Below the pieces are notes generated by a model. That model did no database searches. It saw only the letters and a program-made list of their open reading frames with translations, and was not told the origin of the DNA. From Hydrogenophaga intermedia (GTDB taxonomy: Bacteria; Pseudomonadota; Gammaproteobacteria; Burkholderiales; Burkholderiaceae_C): a stretch of 64,000 nt of DNA. The stretch spans positions 62,001 through 126,000 of the forward strand of contig NZ_JAMBNO010000004.1 in NCBI RefSeq assembly GCF_023715105.1. The letters are read 5' to 3'. Both the position numbers and the translations under genes were made by a program. Shown piece by piece: positions 17,388-27,071 of this stretch (its first letter is position 1; every line of letters starts with the position of its first letter).

Positions 17388-18569
17388 ATGTACAGACTGA
17401 TCAACACAGGCAAGGCCTTGCTGCTGACCGCACTGCTGGGCGTGCTGGCGGCCTGCGGCGGGGGCGGCGGCAGCGCCGGCGAGGGCACCTTGCGCGTGGC
17501 CCTCACCGACAACCCGGCCTGCGGCTACAGCGAGGTCGTGGTCACGGTGCGCGAGGTGCGCGTGCACCAGAACGACGCCCCGGACGATGACGCGGGCTGG
17601 CAGTCGATCCCCGTCGATCCGCCGCTCACCATCAATCTGCTCGACTACACCAACGGTGCGCTGCTCGACCTGGGCCAGACGCAAGTGCCCGCCGGCAACT
17701 ACACCAAGCTGCGCCTGGTGCTCTCACCGAACACGGGTGCCCAGGCCGATCGCAACTGGATCGTGCTGTCGGGTTCAAGCACGAGGGTGCCGCTGAAGAC
17801 ACCCAGCGGCCAGCAATCCGGCCTGAAGATCAACACCAACCTGGACGTGCAGACCGGCGGCCTGACCGACGTCGTGATCGACTTCGACGCCTGCAAGTCG
17901 GTGGTGATGGCCGGCAACTCGGGGCAGTACCTGCTCAAACCCGTGCTGCGCACGCTGCCGCGGGTGGAAACCGGCGTCGTGGGCGAGGTCTCGGTGGCCG
18001 CGGCAGCCGCCGGTGCCTCGGTGTCGCTGCAGCAGAACGGCGACGTGCGCCGCGCCACGGTGGCCGATGCCAATGGCAACTTCAAGCTGCAACCGGTGGA
18101 GCCGGGAACCTACACCCTGGTGGTGGTGACGCCGGGCATGGCCACCGCCGTGGTGCGCAACGTGCAGGTGTTCAGCGGCCAGCTGGTGCGCGCCGCACCC
18201 GCAGGGGAGCGAATCGACCCGCCCGCATCCACCACGGCCAGCTTCGCAGGCGAGGTGACGATCACGCCGGTGCCGAGCGCGATCGAAGCTTCGGTGGCGG
18301 TACGGCAGACGATCACGGCGGGCGACATCATCACGCTGGTGGATCGACCGGTCAACGCGACGACGGGCGTGTACGGGTACTCCGGCATCGCGGTGGAAGC
18401 GCCGCCCGTGGCGCAACACGCGGCCGGCGCCAGCCTGAGCTTCGCGGCCGACAATGCGGCAGCCGGGCAGTTCAGCGTGCGCGCCACCGCAGGCGGCGTG
18501 AGCAAGTCCGTCGGTCCGCTGCCGGTCGCGGCCGGTGCGACACTCGACCAAGATTTCGCCTTCCCGTGA
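17388..18569 (+). CDS. DUF4382 domain lipoprotein
   Basis: This 393-residue envelope protein has a lipoprotein signal ending LAAC (about residue 21), followed by five glycines. A DUF4382 domain follows (about residues 30-195; GTLRVALTDNPAC, VTVREVRVHQ, AGNYTKLRLVLS), then carboxypeptidase-regulatory-like beta repeats (VSLQQNGDVRRATVADANGN, EPGTYTLVVV) to the end. The start has a purine-rich GGAAAGGA site eight bases upstream. It is the first of three closely spaced envelope genes. The role is unknown; the beta-rich build suggests surface or adhesive contacts (inference). Confidence 0.88.
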   Translation: MYRLINTGKALLLTALLGVLAACGGGGGSAGEGTLRVALTDNPACGYSEVVVTVREVRVHQNDAPDDDAGWQSIPVDPPLTINLLDYTNGALLDLGQTQVPAGNYTKLRLVLSPNTGAQADRNWIVLSGSSTRVPLKTPSGQQSGLKINTNLDVQTGGLTDVVIDFDACKSVVMAGNSGQYLLKPVLRTLPRVETGVVGEVSVAAAAAGASVSLQQNGDVRRATVADANGNFKLQPVEPGTYTLVVVTPGMATAVVRNVQVFSGQLVRAAPAGERIDPPASTTASFAGEVTITPVPSAIEASVAVRQTITAGDIITLVDRPVNATTGVYGYSGIAVEAPPVAQHAAGASLSFAADNAAAGQFSVRATAGGVSKSVGPLPVAAGATLDQDFAFP

Positions 18570-18585
18570 ACCACGGAGACACCCC

Positions 18586-19137
18586 ATGAAACGACCCACA
18601 ATCACCTGCAAGACCTTCGTTCTCGGCGCCGCGCTGGCGCTGGCGGCCAGCCTGCCCGCGCTGGCCGAAAAACCCGCCCATGCCGGCGGCGGCAAACACG
18701 ACAAGCAGGAACACAAGGCGGAGAAGGGCGGCAAGCACAAAGGTGGCGGCCACGACGAGCCGCACCGCGTGATCTCCTCCGGCGGCGGCGACCGCACCAG
18801 CATCTCGGTCAACCTGCAGATCGGTGGCTACTTCAGCGACTCGCAGCGTCGCGCGGTGGTGGAGTACTACGAGCCGCGGTTTCGGGCCGGAAACTGTCCG
18901 CCCGGCCTGGCCAAGAAGAACAACGGCTGCATGCCGCCCGGGCAGGCCAAGAAATGGCGCAAAGGCTACCCGTTGCCGCAAGACGTGGTCTATTACCCGG
19001 TGCCCGACAGCATCTCGATCCGCCTGGGCCTGCCACCCGAGGGCCACAAGTTCGTGCGCGTGGCCACCGACATCCTGCTCATCGCCGTGGGCACGGGCAT
19101 GGTGATCGACGCCATCGACGACCTGAGCCGCCTGTGA
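18586..19137 (+). CDS. CigR/RcnB-like periplasmic protein
   Basis: This 183-residue secreted protein has a signal peptide (residues 1 to about 26, ending LPALAEK). A histidine/lysine/glycine-rich stretch follows (about 30-65), which could bind metal or polyanions. The C-terminal part matches the CigR/RcnB group: NCPPGLAKKNNGCMPPGQAK, then a PVPDSISIRLGLPPEGHKF segment and a hydrophobic end VRVATDILLIAVGTGMVIDA. CigR is an antivirulence regulator in Salmonella and RcnB is a nickel/cobalt homeostasis protein. Which role applies here is unclear. The start follows ACGGAGA by six bases. Confidence 0.8.
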   Translation: MKRPTITCKTFVLGAALALAASLPALAEKPAHAGGGKHDKQEHKAEKGGKHKGGGHDEPHRVISSGGGDRTSISVNLQIGGYFSDSQRRAVVEYYEPRFRAGNCPPGLAKKNNGCMPPGQAKKWRKGYPLPQDVVYYPVPDSISIRLGLPPEGHKFVRVATDILLIAVGTGMVIDAIDDLSRL

Positions 19138-19144
19138 GCCCCCG

Positions 19145-19981
19145 GTGAGTCGACGCCCACGCGTCATCGCCGGGGCACTGCTGCTCGCCACCTGCGCCGC
19201 TGCAGCGCAGGAATCGAGACCGGATGACGTGCAGCTCGAGGCCAGCCGCGACTATCTGATCGGCCTGTCGGTCGGCTCCTCGCGCGACCCGTTCGGCGAT
19301 TCCGAGCAAAAGGTGCGGGCCGGCGGCATCTGGGCCTTCCAGCTCGGGCGTTTCCGCTTCGCCACGTCCGGCGCCAGCGCCCTGCTCTACCAGGGCCGCG
19401 AGACGGTGGACAGCGGCGTCAGCACGGTGCTGGCACGCGGCGACCGGCTCTCGCTCAACACCTCGCTGTCCATCGACGAAGGCCGCGACTGGGCCGACGA
19501 GAAAGACCCGCGCTTCGACGGCCTGCCAAAGATCCGGGCCACGGTTCGCGGGCGCCTCACCGCGGGCTACAAGTTGAGCGAGCGCTGGAGCGGCTCGTTG
19601 CGCGCCTCGCAGGACCTGCTGGGCCGCGACGGCGGTCTGCGGCTCGACGCCGGCGTGGTCTATCGCCACCCGGTCAGCTCGCAGACGCACTGGGACCTGT
19701 CCTTCGGCGCTGGCTGGGCCAACCGCACCTACCGCCAGACGCACTACGGCATCACGCCCGCGGGCGCGGCCAGCAGCGGGTTGCCGGCCTACGCGCTGGG
19801 CGGGGGCTTCGACACGGTCTCGATCGGCTGGCGCATCACCTCGGCACTGAGCGCGCGCTGGGTGGCCTACGCCGGCGTGGGCGCGAGCCAGCTGCAGGGT
19901 GCCGTGCGCCGCAGCCCGCTGGCCACCACAGCCACCACCTACGGCGCCACCGCAGGCATCGCCTACCGCAACCGGCGCTGA
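19145..19981 (+). CDS. MipA/OmpV-like outer-membrane protein
   Basis: The 278-residue protein starts at a GTG seven bases after the CigR-like gene. It has a short signal peptide (cut near AAAAQ), then a beta-barrel of alternating hydrophobic strands. MipA-family features include the late TYRQTHYGITPAGAASSGLP motif followed by a YALGGGFDTVSIGWRIT strand, and a YGATAGIAYRNRR C-terminal strand. MipA-like proteins act as scaffolds or porins in the outer membrane, and several are tied to antibiotic or metal responses. Tight spacing puts it in one operon with the two upstream envelope genes. Confidence 0.85.
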   Translation: MSRRPRVIAGALLLATCAAAAQESRPDDVQLEASRDYLIGLSVGSSRDPFGDSEQKVRAGGIWAFQLGRFRFATSGASALLYQGRETVDSGVSTVLARGDRLSLNTSLSIDEGRDWADEKDPRFDGLPKIRATVRGRLTAGYKLSERWSGSLRASQDLLGRDGGLRLDAGVVYRHPVSSQTHWDLSFGAGWANRTYRQTHYGITPAGAASSGLPAYALGGGFDTVSIGWRITSALSARWVAYAGVGASQLQGAVRRSPLATTATTYGATAGIAYRNRR

Positions 19982-19982
19982 G

Positions 19983-22900
19983 TCAGAGCAGCCGCGCCAG
20001 ATAGCGCCCGGTGTGACTCGCGGGGTTCGCGGCCACCTGCTCGGGCGTGCCCTGGGCCACCACGGTGCCGCCGCCGGCGCCGCCTTCGGGGCCCATGTCG
20101 ATCACCCAGTCGGCGGTCTTGATGACGTCCAGGTTGTGCTCGATGACGACGATGGTGTTGCCTGCGTCGCGCAATTGGTGCAACACCTTGAGCAACAGCT
20201 CGATGTCGGCGAAGTGCAGGCCGGTGGTGGGCTCGTCGAGGATGTAGAGCGTTCGCCCGGTGTCGCGCTTGCTGAGTTCCTGCGCGAGCTTGACGCGCTG
20301 GGCCTCGCCACCGGATAGCGTGGTGGCACTCTGGCCGAGCGTGATGTAGCTCAGTCCGACGTCCAGCAAGGTCTGCAGCTTGCGCCGCAGGGTGGGCACG
20401 GCACCGAAGAAGGCGTGCGCCTGCTCCACCGTCATGTCCAGGATCTGCGCGATGTTGCGGCCCTTGTAGAGGACTTCCAGCGTCTCGCGGTTGTAGCGCT
20501 GGCCATGGCAGACCTCGCAGGGCACGTAGACGTCGGGCAGGAAATGCATCTCGACCTTCACGACGCCGTCGCCCTGGCAGGCCTCGCAGCGGCCACCGGC
20601 GACGTTGAACGAGAAGCGCCCCGGGCCGTAGCCGCGCTCGCGCGCGGTGGGTACCTCGGCCATGAGTTCGCGGATGCCGGTGAACAGCCCGGTGTAGGTG
20701 GCCGGGTTGCTGCGCGGTGTGCGACCGATCGGCGACTGGTCGACGTTGATGACCTTGTCGAAGCCGTCGATGCCTTCGATGGTGTCGTGCGGGGCGGGCT
20801 CGTCGTGCGAGCGATACAGCGTGCGCGCCACGGCGGCGTAGAGCGTGTCGTTGACCAGCGTGGACTTGCCCGACCCCGAAACGCCGGTGACGCAGGTGAA
20901 CAGACCCACCGGCACGTCCACCGTGACCTGCTTGAGGTTGTTGCCGCGCGCGCCGACGACCCGCAGTGCCGCGCTTGGTGCGCTGGCGGCGGGCGCACTG
21001 GCCGTCCCGCGCGCGCTGCCCGGGAAGCGCGGTTTGGCCGGCGCAGCCGGCGCGCCAGGGGCCGCGGGTGGTTGCCAGGGCGTGCGACTGGCCGGCACGG
21101 CGATGCGGCGCACGCCGCTCAGGTACTGCCCGGTGAGCGAGTCGGCGCTGGCCAGCACGTCGGCGTAACTGCCCTGTGCCATGACGCGGCCACCGTGCAC
21201 GCCTGCCCCCGGGCCCATGTCGACGATGTGATCGGCCGCGCGGATCATGTCCTCGTCGTGTTCGACGACGAGCACGGTGTTGCCGAGGTCGCGCAGATGC
21301 TGCAGGGTGGCGATCAGCCGGTCGTTGTCGCGCTGGTGCAGGCCGATGCTGGGCTCGTCGAGCACGTACATCACGCCGGTGAGGCCGCTGCCGATCTGGC
21401 TCGCCAGGCGGATGCGCTGCGCCTCGCCGCCCGAGAGCGTGTCGGCGCTGCGCTCCAGGCTCAGGTAGTTCAGCCCGACGTCGTTGAGGAATTTGAGGCG
21501 CTGGCGAATCTCCTGGATCACGCGCGCGGCGATCTCGCCCTTGGCCCCGGGCATCACGAGCTCGGCGAACCAGGCGTGCGCCTCGCCCAGGGTGACATGC
21601 CCGATCTGGTGGATGGCGCGCCGCTGCGCGCCTTCGCCGACAAACACGTGGCGGGCCTCGCGCCGCAGGCGTGCGCCGCCGCAGTCGGGGCAGGGCTGGG
21701 TGGCGCGGTAGCGCGCCAGTTCTTCGCGCACGGTGATGCTGTCGGTCTCGCGCCAACGGCGCTCGAAGTTGTGCACCACGCCCTCGAAGGGATGCTTCTT
21801 GGTCACGCGCTTGCCGGCGCGTTCGCCACCATCGAGCGCATAGCTGAACTTGATGACCTCGTCCCCCGAGCCGAAGAGCACCACCTGGCGCACCGCTTCG
21901 GGCAGATCCTCCCACGGGGTGTCGGGGTTGAAGCCGTGGTGCGCCGCCAGGCTTTCGATCAGCGAGAAGTAGTGGCCGTTGCGCCGGTCCCAGCCCTTGA
22001 TGGCACCGCTGGCCAGGCTGAGTGAAGGGAAGGCGACGATGCGCGTCGGGTCGAAGAACTCCGTGTGGCCCAGGCCATCGCAAGTGACACAGGCGCCCAT
22101 GGGCGAGTTGAAGGAGAAGAGCCGCGGCTCGAGCTCGCTCACGGTGTAAGTGCACAACGGGCAGGCAAAGCGCGCCGAGAAAGCGTGTTCGATACCGTTG
22201 TCGGTGTCGAGCGCGATGGCGCGCCCGTCCGCCAGGCGCAGCGCGGCCTCGAAGCTCTCGGCCAGCCGCTGCCGCTGTGGGTGGGCGGCATCGTCGTCGC
22301 CGGCACCGCGCACCTTGATGCGGTCGATCACGACATCGATGTCGTGCTTGTCGTTCTTGCGCAGCGCGGGCAGGGCATCGGCCTCCAGCACCTGGCCGTC
22401 GACACGGAAGCGCACGTAGCCCTGGGCCTGCATGTCGGCGAACAGTTCGGCGAACTCGCCCTTCTTCGCGCGTGCCACCGGCGCCAGGATCATGAGCTTC
22501 GTGCCCTCGGGTAGCGCCAGTGTCGCGTCCACCATCTGCGCCACGCTTTGTGCAGCCAGCGGCAGATCGTGGTCGGGGCAATGCGGCGTGCCGGCGCGTG
22601 CGTACAGCAGGCGCAGGTAGTCGTGGATCTCGGTCACCGTGCCCACGGTGGAGCGCGGGTTGTGGCTGGTGGCCTTCTGTTCGATGGCGATGGCCGGCGC
22701 CAGACCCTCGATCAGGTCGACATCGGGCTTGTCCATCAGTTGCAGGAACTGGCGCGCGTAGGCCGAGAGGCTCTCCACGTAGCGGCGCTGGCCTTCGGCG
22801 TAGAGCGTGTCGAACGCCAGACTGGATTTGCCCGAACCCGACAGGCCGGTGATGACCACCAGCTTGTGCTTGGGCAGGTCGAGGTCGATGTTCTTGAGGT

Positions 22901-23054
22901 TGTGCGTGCGCGCGCCACGCACCGCGAGCACGGCGCTGCGCTGGCGCACCGCGTCACCGAGGTAGCGCGCATCCGGTTCCTGCACAGGCAGCACGTTGGC
23001 GGGCAGGTCCGCGCTCAGGTTGTTCCGCAGGTTCTGGTTCAAGGCTGTCGGCAC
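19983..23054 (-). CDS. uvrA: Excinuclease ABC subunit A
   Basis: UvrA is the damage-sensing ATPase of nucleotide excision repair. The 1023-residue protein carries both ABC halves: Walker [11 protein letters not shown] near residue 70 and [10 protein letters not shown] near 700, signature [11 protein letters not shown] and [11 protein letters not shown], and zinc-finger cysteines ([23 protein letters not shown]). It is about 80 residues longer than the E. coli protein, with an N-terminal extension of about 40 residues and a Pro/Ala-rich insert before the second ABC half. The start is a GTG. No ATG lies before the first conserved residues, so the exact start is unsure. Confidence 0.97.
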   Translation of the reverse strand: MPTALNQNLRNNLSADLPANVLPVQEPDARYLGDAVRQRSAVLAVRGARTHNLKNIDLDLPKHKLVVITGLSGSGKSSLAFDTLYAEGQRRYVESLSAYARQFLQLMDKPDVDLIEGLAPAIAIEQKATSHNPRSTVGTVTEIHDYLRLLYARAGTPHCPDHDLPLAAQSVAQMVDATLALPEGTKLMILAPVARAKKGEFAELFADMQAQGYVRFRVDGQVLEADALPALRKNDKHDIDVVIDRIKVRGAGDDDAAHPQRQRLAESFEAALRLADGRAIALDTDNGIEHAFSARFACPLCTYTVSELEPRLFSFNSPMGACVTCDGLGHTEFFDPTRIVAFPSLSLASGAIKGWDRRNGHYFSLIESLAAHHGFNPDTPWEDLPEAVRQVVLFGSGDEVIKFSYALDGGERAGKRVTKKHPFEGVVHNFERRWRETDSITVREELARYRATQPCPDCGGARLRREARHVFVGEGAQRRAIHQIGHVTLGEAHAWFAELVMPGAKGEIAARVIQEIRQRLKFLNDVGLNYLSLERSADTLSGGEAQRIRLASQIGSGLTGVMYVLDEPSIGLHQRDNDRLIATLQHLRDLGNTVLVVEHDEDMIRAADHIVDMGPGAGVHGGRVMAQGSYADVLASADSLTGQYLSGVRRIAVPASRTPWQPPAAPGAPAAPAKPRFPGSARGTASAPAASAPSAALRVVGARGNNLKQVTVDVPVGLFTCVTGVSGSGKSTLVNDTLYAAVARTLYRSHDEPAPHDTIEGIDGFDKVINVDQSPIGRTPRSNPATYTGLFTGIRELMAEVPTARERGYGPGRFSFNVAGGRCEACQGDGVVKVEMHFLPDVYVPCEVCHGQRYNRETLEVLYKGRNIAQILDMTVEQAHAFFGAVPTLRRKLQTLLDVGLSYITLGQSATTLSGGEAQRVKLAQELSKRDTGRTLYILDEPTTGLHFADIELLLKVLHQLRDAGNTIVVIEHNLDVIKTADWVIDMGPEGGAGGGTVVAQGTPEQVAANPASHTGRYLARLL

Positions 23055-23226
23055 GTGGAAGGCAACCCGCCATGATAATCCCGCGCCCCTTGCGCACCGG
23101 TGCCCCCCGGGCCGACCAACGCCTTGGCCGACAATAAGCGGCTACCCCCTCCGAACACGCCCCCGCACCGCCTTGCGCACCGCCTCCCCCGACACCCCCA
23201 CGGCCCTGGCCGACGCGCCGCAGCGC

Positions 23227-24405
23227 ATGACCGCCGTCGAGCGCCGCACCAGCCTGGCGCTGGCGGCCGTGTACGCCCTGCGCATGCTGGGCCTGTTCAT
23301 CGTGCTGCCGGTATTCGCCTTGCAGGCGCGGCACTACCCGGGCGGCGACGACCCGGCGCTGGTGGGCCTGGCCATGGGCGCCTACGGCCTCACGCAGGCC
23401 TTGCTGCAGGTGCCGCTGGGCATGGCCTCCGACCGGCTGGGCCGCAAACCGGTGATCCTGGCCGGCCTGGCGCTGTTCGTGCTTGGCAGCATGGTGGCGG
23501 CCTGGGCACCCAGCATGGCGTGGCTGGCGGTGGGGCGTGCGCTCCAAGGGGCGGGCGCCATCTCAGCCGCCGTCACTGCCCTGCTGGCCGATCTCACGCG
23601 CGACGGTGTGCGCACCAAGGCCATGGCGCTGGTGGGCATCAGCATCGCGCTCATGTTCGCGCTCTCGCTGGTGGCAGCGCCGGTGCTGGTGGCCCATGTG
23701 GGCCTCTCAGGCCTGTTCGTGCTCACCGCCACGCTCGCGCTGGCGGCCATGGCCGTGGTGGCCTGGGTGGTACCGCCCGAGCCCGGCAGCCACATCGATG
23801 CGCCGCGCGCGCGCCTGGGCGAGGTGTTGCGCGACGCCGAGTTGCTGCGCGTGGATGTCGGCGTGTTCGTGCTGCACGCGGCGCAGATCATGACCTGGCT
23901 GTCGGTGCCCGCCCTGCTGCTGCAAGCCGGGCTGGACACCGCACAACACTGGCACATCTACCTGCCGGCGGTGGGCGCTTCGCTGCTCATCGTGGGCGGA
24001 CTGCTGTTCAGGCTGGAACGCCAGGGCCACTTCCGCGCGGTGTACCTGGGCACGATCGCGCTCATCGGCCTCGTGCAGCTGGGATTCCTCACGCAGTTGC
24101 AGGCGCCCGGCCTGGCCGCGCTGGGCGTGCTGCTGTGCCTGTATTTCGTGGGCTTCAACACGCAGGAAGCCAGCCAGCCAAGCCTCGTCTCGCGACTGGC
24201 CGCGCCGCACCAGCGCGGCACCGCGCTGGGCGTCTACAACACGCTGATGTCCCTCGGCATCTTCGCCGGCGGCGCTGTCGGTGGCGTGGTGGCAAGCGTC
24301 TGGGGCGCGTCGGGCATCTTCGTCTTCAGCGCCGCGCTCGTGCTGATCTGGCTGCTGGTGGCGTGGCCCATGAAGTCCGTGGGCGCGACATCAACGCGGG
24401 CCTGA
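23227..24405 (+). CDS. MFS transporter (multidrug-type, YajR-like)
   Basis: This is a 392-residue inner-membrane protein with about 12 transmembrane helices. The first helix contains ALRMLGLFIVLPVFALQA, and the loop 2-3 motif GMASDRLGRKPVILAGL is the canonical MFS A motif. The central part holds VGISIALMFALSLVAAP (motif C-like). Family members export drugs or metabolites, and the substrate is unknown. The ATG at 23227 puts the first helix about 12 residues in. An in-frame TTG at 23173 would add 18 residues. Its 3' end overlaps the convergent ClC gene by 15 bases. Confidence 0.88.
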   Translation: MTAVERRTSLALAAVYALRMLGLFIVLPVFALQARHYPGGDDPALVGLAMGAYGLTQALLQVPLGMASDRLGRKPVILAGLALFVLGSMVAAWAPSMAWLAVGRALQGAGAISAAVTALLADLTRDGVRTKAMALVGISIALMFALSLVAAPVLVAHVGLSGLFVLTATLALAAMAVVAWVVPPEPGSHIDAPRARLGEVLRDAELLRVDVGVFVLHAAQIMTWLSVPALLLQAGLDTAQHWHIYLPAVGASLLIVGGLLFRLERQGHFRAVYLGTIALIGLVQLGFLTQLQAPGLAALGVLLCLYFVGFNTQEASQPSLVSRLAAPHQRGTALGVYNTLMSLGIFAGGAVGGVVASVWGASGIFVFSAALVLIWLLVAWPMKSVGATSTRA

Positions 24406-25740
24406 TCCCTCCACCGTTGGCTCGCGCAACGAGCGCATCATGAACTGCGCCATGGTGCTGTAGAGCGGGCGGCTGATCATGCGCGAGACCAGGCTGGCGA
24501 GCAGCGCACAGGCAATCAGGCTGAGCACCATGCCATGACCTTCGGTCATCTCCATGACGATGATCATGGCGGTGATGGGCGCTTGCGTGACGGCCGCCAG
24601 CAGGCCGCACATGCCCAGCGCGATGAGCGCGGTGGCGTGTGGCGAATCGAGCAACCACGCGATGTCGGCCGCGACGCCAGCGCCCAGCGACAGACTCGGA
24701 CCGAAGATGCCTCCAGGCACGCCAGCCCAGGCCGACAGCCACGAGGCGATGAACTTGAGGAAGGTAAACACCAAGGGCTGGTGTTCGCCCAGCTCGCCGC
24801 CGTCGAGCAACGCGCGCGTGTGCTCATGCCCAACGCCCACCGCGCTGCCCCCGCTGATGACCGCAATCACCCCCACCGCAAAACCGCAGAACGCTGCGAA
24901 CGCCACCGGCCGCTTGCGCCGGTAGGCGCAGAAGCGGTCCGGCAAACCGGTGAAAGACGCCAGCATCAGGCGCGAGAGCAGGCCACCGACCAGGCCACAG
25001 GTGATCGCCACCAGCAACCCCGGCAACAGCAGCGTCCACCAGGAGATGCCATCGGTGCGCACGCGCCCGAAGGTCGCCAGGTTGCCGAAGGCCGACACCG
25101 CCACGAGGCCGGCGATGACGATGCCGGCGAGCATGAGGCCACTGCTGCGCTCGGTCAGGCGCCGTGAGAGTTCCTCGATCGCGAACACGATCCCCCCCAA
25201 CGGCGTGTTGAAGGCCGCGGCGATGCCGGCCGCGCCGCCCGCAACGAGCAACTCCCGATCGCTGATGCCCGAGCCCGGGGAGAGCCAGCGCCGCGCGTGC
25301 AGCATGACACCCGCGGCCACCTGTACCGATGGTCCCTGGCGGCCCACCGACAGCCCGGCCAGCAAGGCACCCGAGACCGCCAGGATCTTGGCAACGGTGA
25401 CCCGGAGCGAGACAAAGCGCGGCCGCTCGGCAATGGGTGTGGCGGGGTCGAGCGCCACCAGCACCTGCGGCACGCCCGAACCGCCCGCGCCCGGGGCCCA
25501 GCGTCGGATGCTCCAGACCACCAGGGCCGTGATGGCCGGCGTCCAGACCAGCGGCACCCACCAAGCCATCGAGCGCAGGCTGCCATAGGCCTCGGTGGCG
25601 GCATCGGCGAGCAGGGTGAGGGCCACCACGGCCAAACCCGCGAGCACGGCGTACACCAGCACAACCACGCGGTCCAGCCACTGGCGACCTCCCCCGAATT
25701 CGTCGCGCAGGCTCTGGAAGAAATCGGGCTCGCCTTTCAT
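24391..25740 (-). CDS. ClC-family chloride channel/transporter
   Basis: This 449-residue membrane protein has the ClC signatures GSGVPQ (residues 88-93), GRQGPSVQ (133-140) and GGAAGIAAAFNTPLGGIVFA, followed by an intact IEEL. In well-studied ClC exchangers the second motif reads GREGP, and its glutamate is the gate for chloride/proton exchange. Here codon 135 is CAG (glutamine). By analogy with studied Glu-to-Gln mutants, transport may be uncoupled from protons, but this is inference. The intracellular-side glutamate pair is kept. No CBS domains are present. Confidence 0.93.
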   Translation of the reverse strand: MKGEPDFFQSLRDEFGGGRQWLDRVVVLVYAVLAGLAVVALTLLADAATEAYGSLRSMAWWVPLVWTPAITALVVWSIRRWAPGAGGSGVPQVLVALDPATPIAERPRFVSLRVTVAKILAVSGALLAGLSVGRQGPSVQVAAGVMLHARRWLSPGSGISDRELLVAGGAAGIAAAFNTPLGGIVFAIEELSRRLTERSSGLMLAGIVIAGLVAVSAFGNLATFGRVRTDGISWWTLLLPGLLVAITCGLVGGLLSRLMLASFTGLPDRFCAYRRKRPVAFAAFCGFAVGVIAVISGGSAVGVGHEHTRALLDGGELGEHQPLVFTFLKFIASWLSAWAGVPGGIFGPSLSLGAGVAADIAWLLDSPHATALIALGMCGLLAAVTQAPITAMIIVMEMTEGHGMVLSLIACALLASLVSRMISRPLYSTMAQFMMRSLREPTVEGSGPR

Positions 25741-25854
25741 GGACGGGCAGTGTAAGACCGCGCTCGCACAGGTTCGGGCGCCTGGCCAGCTTGCGGCACA
25801 ATGGCCGACCGGTATTCCCCGCGCACGCGCGCGACTGCTTTCTCAGGACACCCC

Positions 25855-26364
25855 ATGGCATCCGTCAACAAAGTCATCCTCGTCGGCAATTGCGGCCGCG
25901 ACCCCGAGATCCGCTATCTGCCCTCGGGCCAGGCCGTGGCCAACGTGAGCGTGGCCACCTCCAGCCGCCGCAAGGACAAGAACAGCGGCGAGATGATCGA
26001 GGAAACGCAATGGCACCGGGTCACCTTCTTCGACCGACTCGCGGAGATCGCGGGGGAGTACGTCAAGAAGGGCCAGCCGATCTACGTGGAGGGCCGCCTG
26101 ACCTATCGCAAGTACACCGACAAGGACGGCATCGAGAAGAGCTCCACCGACATCATCGCCACCGAGATGCAGTTGCTGGGCCGGCGTGAGGGCATGGGCG
26201 GTGGCGACGAGACAGGCGGGTCGGGGGGCGGTTACGCCCCGCGCGCCAGCGCCCCGCGCGCACCGGCTGCACCGGCTGCACCGGCTACAAGGCAGACAGC
26301 CGCCCCGGCGCCAGCCCGCCAGTCCAGTGGCTTCGACGACATGGACGACGACATTCCTTTCTGA
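25855..26364 (+). CDS. ssb: Single-stranded DNA-binding protein
   Basis: SSB coats single-stranded DNA in replication and repair. The 169-residue protein begins [20 protein letters not shown] and carries the OB fold (about residues 1-112) with [22 protein letters not shown] flexible Ala/Pro/Gly/Arg-rich linker follows, and the acidic DDMDDDIPF tail recruits partner proteins. The ATG at 25855 is chosen over an upstream in-frame ATG at 25801 because it gives the conserved N terminus and follows a CAGGACA site. A CACAAT box near 25797 may be its -10. Confidence 0.97.
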   Translation: MASVNKVILVGNCGRDPEIRYLPSGQAVANVSVATSSRRKDKNSGEMIEETQWHRVTFFDRLAEIAGEYVKKGQPIYVEGRLTYRKYTDKDGIEKSSTDIIATEMQLLGRREGMGGGDETGGSGGGYAPRASAPRAPAAPAAPATRQTAAPAPARQSSGFDDMDDDIPF

Positions 26365-26399
26365 TTTCGTCCAAAGCGCGTAATCTGGCTCGTCGCCCT

Positions 26400-27002
26400 G
26401 CGGCGATGGGCTTCTTGCGTCTCTCTCGGCCGCTGAATCGCCGAAAGGTCTTACATCTAGACGCCCAGGCCGCACAGGTGCAGATCGAGCCTCGCGCGCT
26501 AGACCCTCACTTCCAAAAGCTGGCAACAGGAGTTCATCAAGTTTGCCAGCAGGAAAGGCCTGCAGCTGCATGTGCAGCCCTGATCGGCCTGGGTCAGCGC
26601 CGACGCCACCGTGCTGTGCTGCATCCGCTCCAACCTTATCGCCAGCGCCCCGCGCTACGTCGCGGCTCGCTGATGAAGATCCAAGTCTTCGGCATCGGTA
26701 TCGGCATCGGCGAAGTGTCCGAACTGCTAGAGACCGACTTTGAGGAATTCAACCAGATCGGCCGGACACGCGCGCTGCGGCAACTCCCCCAGTCTTGTGG
26801 CCTGGGCCTATTTATGCTCAGGCGTAGCGCACGCCCCATCGCCGCCGTCCATGCCTGCCTCGGGCGTGCCGTGCCCACCTTCATGCTCACCGGCGACACC
26901 TCTTCGCAGCGCATCCAGGAGGCCTCCGAGCTCGGCTTCCCCCTCCTGCACAAACCCGTCGACACCAACGCCCTCATCAAGGCATTGGCCACGTACGCAT
27001 GA
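26400..27002 (+). pseudogene. Remnant of a hybrid sensor histidine kinase/response regulator
   Basis: This is a decayed gene with homology spread over two frames. In one frame, LDAQAAQVQIEPRALDPHF looks like the end of a HisKA domain (LDISRLDAGAVQ type). After a frameshift near 26520 the next frame reads QEFIKFASRKGLQLHVQP, an in-frame TGA (26581-26583), then SAWVSADATVLCCIRSNLIA, matching the N-box region of a kinase ATPase domain. Back in the first frame come MKIQVFGIGIGIGEVSE, FEEFNQIG and GLGLFMLRR (D/G boxes). These fuse abruptly to FMLTGDTSSQRI and LLHKPVDTNALIKAL, the C-terminal half of a receiver domain. The phosphoacceptor histidine and receiver aspartate are gone. It occupies the whole gap between ssb and the ProQ gene. 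Confidence 0.8.
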
Positions 27003-27071
27003 CCGCCGCCAACGGACCGCCGCTGGCCACGCTGGCATGATCGCGCCTTCGCGTCAGACGCCCCCGCATCC

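Noticed and set aside
20415-22025. Open frame of 536 codons antisense to uvrA
   Set aside because: Antisense shadow of conserved ABC ATPase coding sequence.
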